The notes below the pieces were generated by a model, which saw only the letters and a list, made by a program, of their open reading frames with translations, was not told the origin of the DNA and did no database searches. 64,000 nucleotides of DNA from Pseudomonas viridiflava (GTDB taxonomy: Bacteria; Pseudomonadota; Gammaproteobacteria; Pseudomonadales; Pseudomonadaceae). The stretch spans positions 620,001 through 684,000 of the forward strand of contig UVIF01000023.1 of the NCBI GenBank assembly GCA_900596015.1, written 5' to 3'. Of the stretch, positions 17,779-25,961 are shown one piece after another (within the stretch, counting starts at the first letter, position 1; the number at the start of each line of letters is the position of its first letter). The position numbers were made by a program, and so were the translations under genes.

Positions 17779-20208
17779 GTGACCCAGCGCCTCCCGTCTC
17801 GCCTCCGCCCTCGCCTGTTAGGCCGAACCGTCTTCCCTGCCGTGCTCTGCTGGAGCCTTGCCGGTATCGCCGCCTCTGCGGTGCAGGCAGCCGACCTGCA
17901 GCAGATCGATATCCAGCCGGGCAGCCTGGACAGCGCCCTGACCGAACTCAGCCGCAGCACCGGTGTGACCATCGTGTTCGATCCGCAACTTCTGGACAGC
18001 AAACGCAGCACTGGATTGCACGGCCGATTCAGTGTCGACCAGGCCTTGGACGAGCTGCTGGGCGCCAGCGGAATCGGCGCCGTGAAACAGGGCGATGGTT
18101 TCGTCCTGATTGCCTTGACGACCGCCGGTGTCGGGCTCGACCTGGCGCCCACCCAGATCACCGGCAACCAGCTGGGCAATATCACCGAAGGCACCGGCTC
18201 CTACACCCCCGGCCTGATCGCCACGGCCACGCGGCTGGTACTGAGCCCCAGGCAGACACCGCAATCGGTCACTGTGGTCACCCGACAGCACATGGATGAC
18301 TTCGGGCTGGACAGTGTCGACGACGTGATGCGGCACACCCCCGGCATTACCGTCTCGGCCTATGACAGCGATCGCTCCAATTACTACGCTCGCGGTTTCT
18401 CGATCAACAACTTTCAGTACGATGGCATTCCATCCGCGGTGCGCAACGTCGGCTATTCGGCCGGCAACTCGCTCAGCGACATGGCGGTCTACGACCGCAT
18501 CGAAGTGCTCAAGGGGTCGCCGGGCCTGCTGGTCGGTGCAGGCTCGCTGGGTGCCACGATCAACCTGATCCGCAAGAAGCCCACCACCGATTTCCAGGGG
18601 CATCTGAGCCTGGGCGCGGGCTCGTGGGACAACTATCGTAGCGAAGTCGACGTCAGCGGATCGCTGACGCCGACCGGCAATGTACGCGGCCGTGCCGTGG
18701 CGGCCTATCAAGACAAGAATTCCTTCATGGACCGCTACAGCAGCCAGGCCGAGGTGTACTACGGCATTCTCGAGTTCGACCTTTCTCCGGACACGTTGCT
18801 GACCGTGGGCGGCGACTACCAGGACAACGATCCGCGCGGCTCGACCTGGTCTGGCAGCTTCCCTTTGCTCAACGCCGCCGGCGAGCGTAACGACGTCAAG
18901 CGCTCCTTCAGCAATGCCGCCGACTGGAGCAGCTGGAAGCAATACACGCGTACCGTATTCGCGACGTTGGAGCACCAGTTTGGTGATGGTTGGGTAACCA
19001 AGTTGCAACTGGACCACAAGATCAACGGCTATGACGCACAACTGGGCTCGATCCAGGGCGATACCCCAGCCGCCGATGGCACGGCTCGGCTCAATGGCCA
19101 GCGCTACCGCGGCGAAACCAGCAGTGATTCAGCCGATGCCTATGTCAGCGGTCCTTTCGAGTTCCTGGGCCGCGAACACGAGGTGGTACTGGGCGGCTCG
19201 ATCAGCAAGGCGCACTGGGATGGCAAGGGGTTCTGGGACGTGACCTATCCCAACGGCAACCAGCTAGACTTTTTCAACTGGCACGGCAACGTCGACAAAC
19301 CGGCCTGGGGTACCGCGCAGCAGATCAGCGACGATGTCGTTCGGCAGACCGGCGTCTACCTGACCACGCGCTTGAACGCGACCGACGATCTGCATTTCAT
19401 CCTCGGCGGCCGCCTGGTCAACTACACCGTGACAGGCAATACCGACACCTATCGCGAAAGCGGCCGACTGATCCCTTATGCAGGCGTGGTCTACGACCTG
19501 AACGAACAGTTGTCGGTGTATGCCAGCTACACCGACATCTTCATGGCGCAGGAATCCTACAACCTGGATCGAAACCGCAAGTTGCTCGAGCCCGACGAAG
19601 GCGAGAACTACGAAGTGGGTATCAAGGGCGAGTTTTTCGAAGGCCGGCTGAACGCCAGCCTGGCCTACTTTCAAGTCAAGGAAAGCAATCGGTCAGTGCC
19701 CGATGACGACTACAACAACCTCACCCCAACGCCTTCCAACTACGCGTTCAAAGGTACCGATGCGCAAACCAAGGGCTTTGAGCTCGAAGTCTCCGGGGAG
19801 CTTGCGCAAGGTTGGCAGATGCAGGCCGGCTTTACTCATAAAGTAGTACGCGATGACAGCGGTGTTAAAATCTCGACGTTCGAGCCGGAAAACCAGTTCA
19901 CCTTGTTCACTACCTACAATCTGCCCGGCGAGCTAGACCAGTGGACTGTGGGTGGCGGCGGACGCTGGCAGAGCAAGGCGTGGCAAGAGATCTGGAATTC
20001 GCCACGCGGTACCTACGAAACCTTCGCCCAGAAGCAATACTGGGTGGTGGACCTCATGGCCAAATACCAGATCACCCCGGCGTTATCCACTACGGTCAAC
20101 CTCAACAACCTGCTCGACAAGTACTACTACACCAACATCGGGTTCTATAACTCGGCAGTCTATGGCGAGCCAAGGAATGTAATGATCACCACCAGATGGG
20201 ACTTCTGA
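17779..20208 (+). CDS. TonB-dependent siderophore receptor with signalling (STN) domain
   Basis: An 809-residue outer-membrane receptor. Residues 1 to about 38 are a signal peptide ending AVQA; residues 40 to 115 form the secretin/TonB N-terminal signalling domain (GSLDSALTELSRSTGVTIVFD); then the plug (TPQSVTVVTRQHMDDFG) and the 22-strand barrel ending in phenylalanine (TTRWDF). Such receptors import a ferric siderophore and signal through FecR; the siderophore is not predictable. GTG at 17779 gives the signal peptide a normal length. Confidence 0.9.
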   Translation: MTQRLPSRLRPRLLGRTVFPAVLCWSLAGIAASAVQAADLQQIDIQPGSLDSALTELSRSTGVTIVFDPQLLDSKRSTGLHGRFSVDQALDELLGASGIGAVKQGDGFVLIALTTAGVGLDLAPTQITGNQLGNITEGTGSYTPGLIATATRLVLSPRQTPQSVTVVTRQHMDDFGLDSVDDVMRHTPGITVSAYDSDRSNYYARGFSINNFQYDGIPSAVRNVGYSAGNSLSDMAVYDRIEVLKGSPGLLVGAGSLGATINLIRKKPTTDFQGHLSLGAGSWDNYRSEVDVSGSLTPTGNVRGRAVAAYQDKNSFMDRYSSQAEVYYGILEFDLSPDTLLTVGGDYQDNDPRGSTWSGSFPLLNAAGERNDVKRSFSNAADWSSWKQYTRTVFATLEHQFGDGWVTKLQLDHKINGYDAQLGSIQGDTPAADGTARLNGQRYRGETSSDSADAYVSGPFEFLGREHEVVLGGSISKAHWDGKGFWDVTYPNGNQLDFFNWHGNVDKPAWGTAQQISDDVVRQTGVYLTTRLNATDDLHFILGGRLVNYTVTGNTDTYRESGRLIPYAGVVYDLNEQLSVYASYTDIFMAQESYNLDRNRKLLEPDEGENYEVGIKGEFFEGRLNASLAYFQVKESNRSVPDDDYNNLTPTPSNYAFKGTDAQTKGFELEVSGELAQGWQMQAGFTHKVVRDDSGVKISTFEPENQFTLFTTYNLPGELDQWTVGGGGRWQSKAWQEIWNSPRGTYETFAQKQYWVVDLMAKYQITPALSTTVNLNNLLDKYYYTNIGFYNSAVYGEPRNVMITTRWDF

Positions 20209-20253
20209 CGACTGCCTGCGCCGTTTTGACTGCGCGGGCTGTTCGATGAACGG

Positions 20254-20436
20254 TCAGGCGGCTCGGCGCCCACGCATGGCGCCTGTGATCAGCATGACGA
20301 TGCCGGGCACGAGCAGCCCGATTGCTGTCCATCCGAACGCTTCCTGACCCGATGCGCCCAGCGCGGCAAAGACGCAGCCCACTGCAATCAACGGGGCAGC
20401 GGCGATGTAGAAAGGCTTTTCGGCATTCTTGCCCAT
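20254..20436 (-). CDS. Small membrane protein, 60 aa
   Basis: A 60-residue protein with two hydrophobic helices (FYIAAAPLIAVGCVFAAL and GWTAIGLLVPGIVMLITGAM) and a basic end RGRRAA. The ribosome site AGGAGGAT precedes the ATG at 20436, supporting translation. Unknown function; it follows the receptor tail-to-tail with 45 bases between. Confidence 0.7.
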   Translation of the reverse strand: MGKNAEKPFYIAAAPLIAVGCVFAALGASGQEAFGWTAIGLLVPGIVMLITGAMRGRRAA

Positions 20437-20785
20437 AACGGATCCTCCTGATTTCTTTCCATTTAAACACTCTTGTCCGAAGCGGCCAAGATGCGAGATA
20501 GGCAAGGTGCCAGTGATGATCAGACAGCCCATTCTGGCGTCCGGATGGCTGCGGTAAGAGACGTCGCCAAGCGACTTGATCCAAGCCATGGCAATGCGCA
20601 GGATACATCGGCAGCAACTGACCTCTGGATCAGATAAAGATTATTGGCCGCCAGCATTCGTTTGAACCCGATGCTTGACGCTGTGCCCCAGCGACTGAGT
20701 CGCCGTATGTCGAAGCCTGCAGTGCGTGTAGAATCTCATACGCCAAAAATTCGAAACGACACCGATTGGAAGGGAAAATCTTAAC
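20437..20785. other. Intergenic region
   Basis: About 350 bases with no convincing ORF, RNA or hairpin terminator. Base composition turns AT-rich after about 20740, towards the following gene, which may mark the edge of acquired DNA. Confidence 0.35.
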
Positions 20786-22189
20786 TTGAATATATCGCTG
20801 AGCATGAAGCACAGAATTGAGCTCCAGCCGACAGATTATTTCGGTGCGCTGTACCTAATACTGCCATTATTGTTTTTCTTTGCTTTCTATACCACTATCC
20901 TAGTGGCCATCCCATCAGTATCATTTCTAGTCTACTGCATTAGCAGACTGAGAAAATCAGGCCAAGCACATCCTGAAAATTACGCGCTACTTGCTTTGAA
21001 CGCAGGTATTTCAGCTGCCCTGGTGATCAATGCCGGCGCTGTGGGCCCGCTGTATGCCAATGGCGACTGGTACAAGCATTACGCCATATTCAACGAGCTG
21101 GCCAGACATAGCTTCATAGCAGAACAGGGCTATACACTTAGATACTATATTGGCGCATACGTAGTTCCATCGTTTGCCGAGAAAATCTTTGGCTTCTCGA
21201 ATGGGTTTTTTCTAGCGGCATGGCTAGGACTGGGTCTTTTTATTTTCCTGAATCAGCTGTGTTCACTGATCACGTGCTTACGCCTGAAGTACATCGCTCC
21301 ATTTATTTTTCTGCTGTTTAGCGGCGCAGATGTAGTGGGTTACTACGTAACTGGATTTCAGCGCGGGCCTCTTGAACACCTGGAATGGTGGGCTGGCTGG
21401 ATTGAGTACAGTTCACCACTCACTTCGGTTTTCTGGGCACCGCAGAGCACGATTCCTGCGTGGATATCAGTAGCCTTTTTGATCAGGCGACCCACGATTG
21501 AGCAGAAGCTGTTTGTATCTCCTCTCATTCTCATGTCATGCCTTTTATGGTCACCCTTTGCAGCAATAGGGATAGCTCCTTATTTACTTTTGACTTTGGT
21601 TCACGCTGGATTCAAAACCGCCGATATAAAGATCATATACCTGGCCGGTGTTGCCGCTGTATCCGCCCTTATTTGCTACTACCTTACTTTTGATATCGAA
21701 GGAATTCCTAAAAACTGGGCCTGGGATCATCCCTGCTTGATCGGCTCTCCAGGCGAACCTTGCTTTACAGTGCCAGGATACCTGTTTTTTTTACTGCTTG
21801 AGGTCTTGCCGGTTGGAGCAGTTGCATTATCATCGCGCGCCTCAAGAAGCCCCATTATATGGATTTCGCTCGTCATCCTCGCATTTCTCCCACTAACGCA
21901 ACTGGGTCTCTACAACGACCTGGCCATGAATGCATCTAAACCAGCACTGGCAGCGCTCATAATAGGAATGATCATAGCAATACAAGACAATCATAAATTC
22001 AGACGCTATGCCTGCGCGATCGTCATAGTGGTGGGAATCTCAACTCCCGCAACTGAATCATTGCGAGCTTTCAAACTTGCCCGAGACATCAAAACCGATG
22101 GAGATATTAGCGATTTTGTAGAGCAGTTCCCGAGCTTTTCAAAGCAATACGTTACCCCTAAAAAAATCTGGTTCCTTCGAGCTGACTGA
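20786..22189 (+). CDS. Polytopic membrane protein of unknown function
   Basis: A 467-residue protein with about ten or eleven hydrophobic helices (for example LYLILPLLFFFAFYTTILVA at the start), a long periplasmic-like loop near residues 80-110, and a short charged tail. It resembles polysaccharide polymerase or lipid-linked glycosyltransferase membrane proteins in layout only. Its codon use is much more AT-rich than that of its neighbours, suggesting transfer. The start is TTG at 20786 (AGGG 11 bases before) or ATG at 20804. Confidence 0.65.
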   Translation: MNISLSMKHRIELQPTDYFGALYLILPLLFFFAFYTTILVAIPSVSFLVYCISRLRKSGQAHPENYALLALNAGISAALVINAGAVGPLYANGDWYKHYAIFNELARHSFIAEQGYTLRYYIGAYVVPSFAEKIFGFSNGFFLAAWLGLGLFIFLNQLCSLITCLRLKYIAPFIFLLFSGADVVGYYVTGFQRGPLEHLEWWAGWIEYSSPLTSVFWAPQSTIPAWISVAFLIRRPTIEQKLFVSPLILMSCLLWSPFAAIGIAPYLLLTLVHAGFKTADIKIIYLAGVAAVSALICYYLTFDIEGIPKNWAWDHPCLIGSPGEPCFTVPGYLFFLLLEVLPVGAVALSSRASRSPIIWISLVILAFLPLTQLGLYNDLAMNASKPALAALIIGMIIAIQDNHKFRRYACAIVIVVGISTPATESLRAFKLARDIKTDGDISDFVEQFPSFSKQYVTPKKIWFLRAD

Positions 22190-22237
22190 TACTACCCGGT
22201 CGGCGCGATAAGCCAAGGCGGTAAGCAGATCGGCTAC

Positions 22238-22408
22238 CTACATCCGCCAGGCTTGGGGTTGGGTAATGACCACCTTCCGGATGAAGCGCGACGTTCTGCC
22301 GAAACTGACCGCCAATGTCAGGCCGTAGTCAACCGGGTTGAGGTAGGCCCCTAGCCAGAGCGGGTCGGCAGATTTGACCAGGGCCATGCTCGTTGGTGAG
22401 GTATTCAT
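22238..22408 (-). pseudogene. Relic of a phage lysozyme gene
   Basis: A 56-codon minus-strand frame beginning MNTSPTSMALVKSADPLWLG aligns at its first 40 residues with the intact prophage lysozyme at 30195-30635 (shared SP, AL, KS, AY and DP/NP positions and the sequence around the start codon). The catalytic Glu-Gly is lost (AD in place of EG) and the frame ends early. It looks like the decayed N-terminal end of another phage's lysozyme. Confidence 0.55.
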
Positions 22409-22503
22409 GCTCTTCTCGAAGCCGAAGAGATTTGCACCAGATGACGACTGTTACGGGGATAACTCCGATTGATACCCAAACGATAATTTTTCGACCGCCC
22501 AAA

Positions 22504-22533
22504 GAAAAACCCCGCAGACGTTAATCTGCGGGG
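22504..22533 (-). terminator. Intrinsic terminator behind tRNA-Cys fragment
   Basis: On the minus strand CCCCGCAGA / TCTGCGGGG form a nine-pair stem (22510-22518 with 22525-22533) followed by a U-rich run. It is placed like the terminator of a tRNA operon. Confidence 0.75.
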
Positions 22534-22543
22534 TTCTCGATGA

Positions 22544-22592
22544 TGGAGGCCGAGGTCGGAATCGAACCGGCGTAGGCGGATTTGCAATCCGC
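22544..22592 (-). pseudogene. 3' fragment of tRNA-Cys(GCA), probable attachment site
   Basis: The 49 minus-strand bases 22592 to 22544 read as the 3' two-thirds of a Pseudomonas tRNA-Cys: anticodon arm with GCA, variable loop, T-arm and acceptor strand with encoded CCA. The D-arm and 5' acceptor strand are missing; the sequence beyond 22592 is unrelated. This is the typical scar left when an element integrates at a tRNA 3' end and the intact gene is rebuilt at the other end, here expected to the right of the window. Confidence 0.8.
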
Positions 22593-22842
22593 CCCCTAAA
22601 GTCAAGCTGGCTGCGGTGTTCAGAGCTTTTTCGTTCCATAACTATGGAAAAACAAATGCTCTGCAGCCCGCATTCCATCAGGGTTGGGTCGATGAGTTCT
22701 GGAACACATTTCTGGTGTGATTTTTGTGATTTATACCGCTATCAACCGGCAAGATTTCCGCTAGCACGAGCGCTGATCCGAGGACCTACTACACTCGACT
22801 GGTCCGGATCTCCCCGGCGTCAACCAGAAAAGAAATTGCTTC

Positions 22843-23019
22843 ATGGCAGATGACTTGAAAAACCGTGGGCCACAGGATCGAGCTCGGGTTAACACCTCCG
22901 AACCGTGGGAGTTGGCCTACTGGACGAAAGAACTGGGCGTAACCGAAACTGAACTCAAAGCCGCCGTTAAAGCAGTAGGCCCGATGGTCAACGATGTCCG
23001 GAGACACCTGAAGAAGTAG
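22843..23019 (+). CDS. DUF3606-like small protein, 58 aa
   Basis: A 58-residue protein (MADDLKNRGPQD, WELAYWTKELGVTETELKAAV, ending RRHLKK). It matches the compact DUF3606 layout, a single helix-turn-helix-like fold in proteins of unknown role. It lies just inside the tRNA-Cys fragment. No good Shine-Dalgarno beyond GAAAAGAAA is seen. Confidence 0.7.
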   Translation: MADDLKNRGPQDRARVNTSEPWELAYWTKELGVTETELKAAVKAVGPMVNDVRRHLKK

Positions 23020-23660
23020 TCAAGAATCGCTAAATGGATCGCTAGCAGGCACCCTCTCAGCCTGGGCGCGCTGGAAGCCAAGGCGCCTAGGCCTAATCTG
23101 CTTTGGCTAGCATCGGCATGCAGTCTAAAGTGGTTGCTGATGTTAGCTGTGGATCAATGTTTTCGGGCATCTGCCGCTCAATAGCACTAACCGCAAATCA
23201 ATAAATAACAGCCATTGGTATCAAAATTGGTATCAGAAGACTTCTCCTATCCGTATGCAGGTTCGGCATACGGATCCCGGTTTCCTGCTACACCTTTACC
23301 CTACCATCCGGCACACCAGGCCCGCTGACATGTGCACCTTGCCTCTCGGCTGGTCCGCACAGACGGGTTCGTCACTGTCCAAGAAGGAGGCTATTCAAGC
23401 AGTAGAACAGTGGTAGAGAAAGTGAATCTATCTGAACCTTTTGCACCCCATGAAGCGGACCAACGTAACTTAAGCCGTTGATATCATACAGACATTTGTC
23501 TATCTGAGCTTCGCAAAAAGTGGTTTTTCCTGTGCTTTTGCAAACGAAGATACGCGGCTTTTAGGCGGGGTTTTGCGCAGCCTGAGCATGGTGAGTCGAA
23601 GGACTTTCGCCATTCGACTTCTTTCAGCAAAACGCACATGGTACGCAATGGCCTCAGGGG
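23020..23660. other. Long non-coding stretch between DUF3606 and TIR genes
   Basis: About 640 bases with no convincing coding frame. It contains a direct repeat (see next entry) and otherwise unassigned sequence with broken short frames, consistent with eroded mobile DNA. Confidence 0.4.
23215..23235. repeat. Direct repeat TTGGTATCA x2
   Basis: TTGGTATCA occurs at 23215 and again at 23227, 12 bases apart. Closely spaced direct repeats like this are typical integrase arm-binding sites next to an att core; here they sit 620 bases inside the tRNA-Cys fragment. Confidence 0.5.
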
Positions 23661-24479
23661 CTAAAACGGAATATCATTATCCTCGTCTAGCAGATCACGT
23701 TGTGTTTCGAAGCTCAGAGCACTAAGGCGACCCGTTAATTCAACCACATCTGGAGAATTGCTCTTCTTGGCAAGATAGCGAAGAGGCCTTAGCATCTCTT
23801 TCATTAAATCAAGTGAATCACTATAACTTCCGCTCTCGGATGCTTCTTGATCGTGCAGAGCGATGAAACCTTCGAAAAGCTCAACCAATACACTTGAAGG
23901 AATAGAAGCTGAATTATGCCTCGTAAGAGATCTTGTAATCAATAAAATCTCATCAATTACTTCCCGGTCCTCACGGACCGGCCCATCAACGATTGTGATA
24001 CTTTCCATTATTCCATTGATCTTCGCTTCAAGATCCGGCCACCACATGTCAAACACTCTATCAAGAGTTTTGGAGGCGAGTTTTCTGTCCCCGAGCCGTC
24101 CGTTAATAACGGTGATTAACTTATGGATATCTGCACGACTAAACTCTGTCGTCTGAAATTGCTTAAGAGGCCCAGCAAGGTCAGCATTATTAATACCAAA
24201 TAGAATCGGACAGACGTAAGATTTTTCTAGGCTTTTGGAGAGAGCCCCCGCTTCAAAAAGTAGCCAATCGCTGTGAATATTGTCACGGGTTACACATAGT
24301 ATCCCTATTTCGGCATTAGATAATTCTTTTGCTATATCACTCGCCCACCGTCCACCTTTCTCGATGTCGGAAGGAGTAAAATATGGCTCGACCAGCTGAA
24401 TTACCCCTGGAAGCCAGTCCCTGATTGCCTCGCCCAGCCGCTTGCTAACAGGACCCGACCAACTGATAAATACCTTCAT
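23661..24479 (-). CDS. TIR-domain protein
   Basis: A 272-residue protein. Residues 1 to about 120 form a TIR domain (MKVFISWSGPVSKRLGEAI), with the conserved WLLFEAGAL stretch holding Glu76, the position of the NAD-cleaving glutamate in bacterial TIR proteins. The remaining 150 residues are helical with no recognised domain. TIR proteins of this kind usually act as NADases in phage defence or signalling. ATG at 24479 follows GAGAGGGA. Base use is AT-rich relative to the host genes. Confidence 0.8.
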   Translation of the reverse strand: MKVFISWSGPVSKRLGEAIRDWLPGVIQLVEPYFTPSDIEKGGRWASDIAKELSNAEIGILCVTRDNIHSDWLLFEAGALSKSLEKSYVCPILFGINNADLAGPLKQFQTTEFSRADIHKLITVINGRLGDRKLASKTLDRVFDMWWPDLEAKINGIMESITIVDGPVREDREVIDEILLITRSLTRHNSASIPSSVLVELFEGFIALHDQEASESGSYSDSLDLMKEMLRPLRYLAKKSNSPDVVELTGRLSALSFETQRDLLDEDNDIPF

Positions 24480-24802
24480 TGGGAATTCCCTCTCCACCGC
24501 TGACATAGCGTTCGGTTGTTTTTCCGAGCAGCGTACATGGAATCCCACTGTGCCACCACATGGTTATGATGCAGCATTAGTGGTCAAAAAGCGTTCAAGG
24601 CCTTGAGCGGCGTGCCTCAGCGCGCCCATCTGTCTAAATCGCAAGCCCTGGAAAGCTCACTTTAGAGTCAGCAAACGCATGGTAGGGATCGCTAGTATTA
24701 GACAGCCTTTCTGCCCGTTCTCCGAGCGTTCTGCCCACCCTCACCCAACATTCCTGCACCATCCATCGACCCACCCTTGAGCAATCCCCCTCACCTCCAA
24801 TA
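24480..24802. other. Intergenic region between TIR gene and LexA box
   Basis: About 320 bases. Divergent promoter region for the TIR gene and the following module; nothing else recognised. Confidence 0.35.
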
Positions 24803-24818
24803 CTGTGCGCACATACAG
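24803..24818. promoter_or_regulatory. LexA box
   Basis: CTG TGCGCACATA CAG: exact outer triplets with ten-base spacing, 12 of 16 positions matching the Pseudomonas palindrome. It ends 17 bases before the ATG at 24836, so transcription of the next module is probably SOS-controlled. Confidence 0.65.
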
Positions 24819-24835
24819 TACTGGTGAGCGGCAGT

Positions 24836-25279
24836 ATGGAAATCGAAGACGAAGAGTTCGGATGCCTTGGCATACCCACCGAAGCCCAGATATGGAAGCA
24901 GCAGGCGGCTTTGGTCCAGGCAGAGTATGAGCAGGTGGCCGCCGACCTGCGTCAGGCACGCGCGAACATCCTGAAGCTGGTGGACATTCACGCCGTCACC
25001 GCGCGCGAGCGCGATCAGGCGTTGCACCTGCTGGCGTCCTATAAGCGTGACCTTTCCACTGCTCACGTCGAGCTTTCAGCGATCGGCAACAAGATGCGCG
25101 GCATGCAGATGGCCGCCCGGCAAGCAGCTGAGATTCCATATCCCTTCCCTGAAACGTCTGCAGCGCCAGATCCGTCATCTGCTGAGCCCACTAGCGCAGA
25201 GCACCAGCGCTCACTATGCTTGGACCAGGACAACGGAGGCGCACATGGACACGCTGGAATGGCTGAACCTCACACCTAA
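24836..25279 (+). CDS. Hypothetical protein, coiled-coil, under LexA box
   Basis: A 147-residue protein starting MEIEDEEFGCLGIPTEAQIW. Residues 18 to 95 are strongly helical (QQAALVQAEYEQVAADLRQA and following), likely a coiled coil. No domain is recognised. Its last 35 bases overlap the next gene. The paralogous sequence at 28080-28500 is a decayed copy. A GTG at 24824 is an alternative start. Confidence 0.65.
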   Translation: MEIEDEEFGCLGIPTEAQIWKQQAALVQAEYEQVAADLRQARANILKLVDIHAVTARERDQALHLLASYKRDLSTAHVELSAIGNKMRGMQMAARQAAEIPYPFPETSAAPDPSSAEPTSAEHQRSLCLDQDNGGAHGHAGMAEPHT

Positions 25280-25496
25280 GATGAGTGACATCGACACCTG
25301 GGCCAAGCTCTGGTCCGTGCACGATGACCCCTTCCCTCACATCCGCTGCAGGAGTTGCGACGGGTGGCAGCAGCTTCGCGACTCGAGCAAGCCGTTCATG
25401 CACAGCCCAAGTTGCGAGCTCATGGGCGGCCAGAGCAGATTCCCATGGCGCGACCTGCTGTGGATCGTCGGTAACGTGGATCCAGCTTCTGCATGA
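25245..25496 (+). CDS. Small zinc-ribbon-like protein, 83 aa
   Basis: An 83-residue protein starting MDTLEWLNLTPKMSDIDTW. CRSC (residues 36-39) and HSPSC near residue 55 could bind one zinc. AACGGAGG precedes the ATG at 25245, a strong ribosome site, so it is very likely real despite overlapping the previous gene in another frame. Function unknown. Confidence 0.65.
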   Translation: MDTLEWLNLTPKMSDIDTWAKLWSVHDDPFPHIRCRSCDGWQQLRDSSKPFMHSPSCELMGGQSRFPWRDLLWIVGNVDPASA

Positions 25497-25600
25497 ATGG
25501 AAAAGGTCCAAGCGGTCCGCTTTTCCCGTTCGCCGTCTTTGTGGCTGTGGCCGGCCTGGCATGGATAGCCATAGTGGCCTGCATCATGGGGTTGTGCTGA
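25493..25600 (+). CDS. Small single-pass membrane protein, 35 aa
   Basis: A 35-residue protein with one hydrophobic helix (LFPFAVFVAVAGLAWIAIVA). It starts inside the stop of the preceding gene (ATGA), so translation is coupled. Its position at the end of an overlapping module suggests a toxin-, holin- or accessory-like peptide, but nothing establishes this. Confidence 0.5.
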   Translation: MNGKGPSGPLFPFAVFVAVAGLAWIAIVACIMGLC

Positions 25601-25730
25601 GTTGGCCAATGCCCCTCACATAATCCTGCAGCGCCTTCAGGGCTTTGCGATCGGCGATGATTCCGGCGAGGATATCGAGAACAGATCGCCCAGCAGTTCC
25701 AGGAAGGATTCATGCCAAAAAGATGCTCAT

Positions 25731-25760
25731 TGCGAGATAGGGATTCGAACCCTATAGGTC
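25731..25760 (-). pseudogene. tRNA-like T-arm/acceptor fragment
   Basis: On the minus strand TAGGG-TTCGAAT-CCCTA forms a perfect tRNA T-arm, followed by an acceptor-like TCTCGCA without CCA. No anticodon arm is recognisable upstream. It could be a second att scar; the tRNA type cannot be assigned. Confidence 0.45.
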
Positions 25761-25843
25761 TAGATGGTAGTACGCTCAAGTCCCAGTTCACCCTAGGTTT
25801 GAGGCTTCAGACTGCGACGGCGGAGGACAGAAAAGTACCTGAT

Positions 25844-25864
25844 TTTGCCCTAAATTTGCCCTAA
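25844..25864. repeat. Direct repeat TTTGCCCTAA x2
   Basis: Two exact ten-base copies at 25844 and 25855, eleven bases apart, about 85 bases inside the tRNA-like fragment. Candidate integrase arm sites. Confidence 0.5.
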
Positions 25865-25961
25865 GATAACTCAGGTCAAGCCGGACCTATCGTCGCTTGC
25901 CTGCGCCCTACCAGAGCTCAAAAAAAGGTAGAGTTCTTATTTCCTCACGGACGAAATTTGC

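Larger units (their letters stand above)
25601..25961. other. Eroded region with tRNA-like and repeat elements
   Basis: No intact gene. The minus frame about 25600-25720 reads ILAGIIADRKALKALQDYV without a start codon, apparently a broken phage gene. The tRNA-like fragment and repeats listed next lie to its right. Confidence 0.4.

Noticed and set aside
17818..19041. 407-codon minus frame opposite the TonB receptor
   Set aside because: Antisense of the receptor barrel; no signal or domain.
22644..22853. Plus-strand frame next to the tRNA-Cys fragment
   Set aside because: Overlaps the start of the better-supported DUF3606-like gene in another frame and has no ribosome site.
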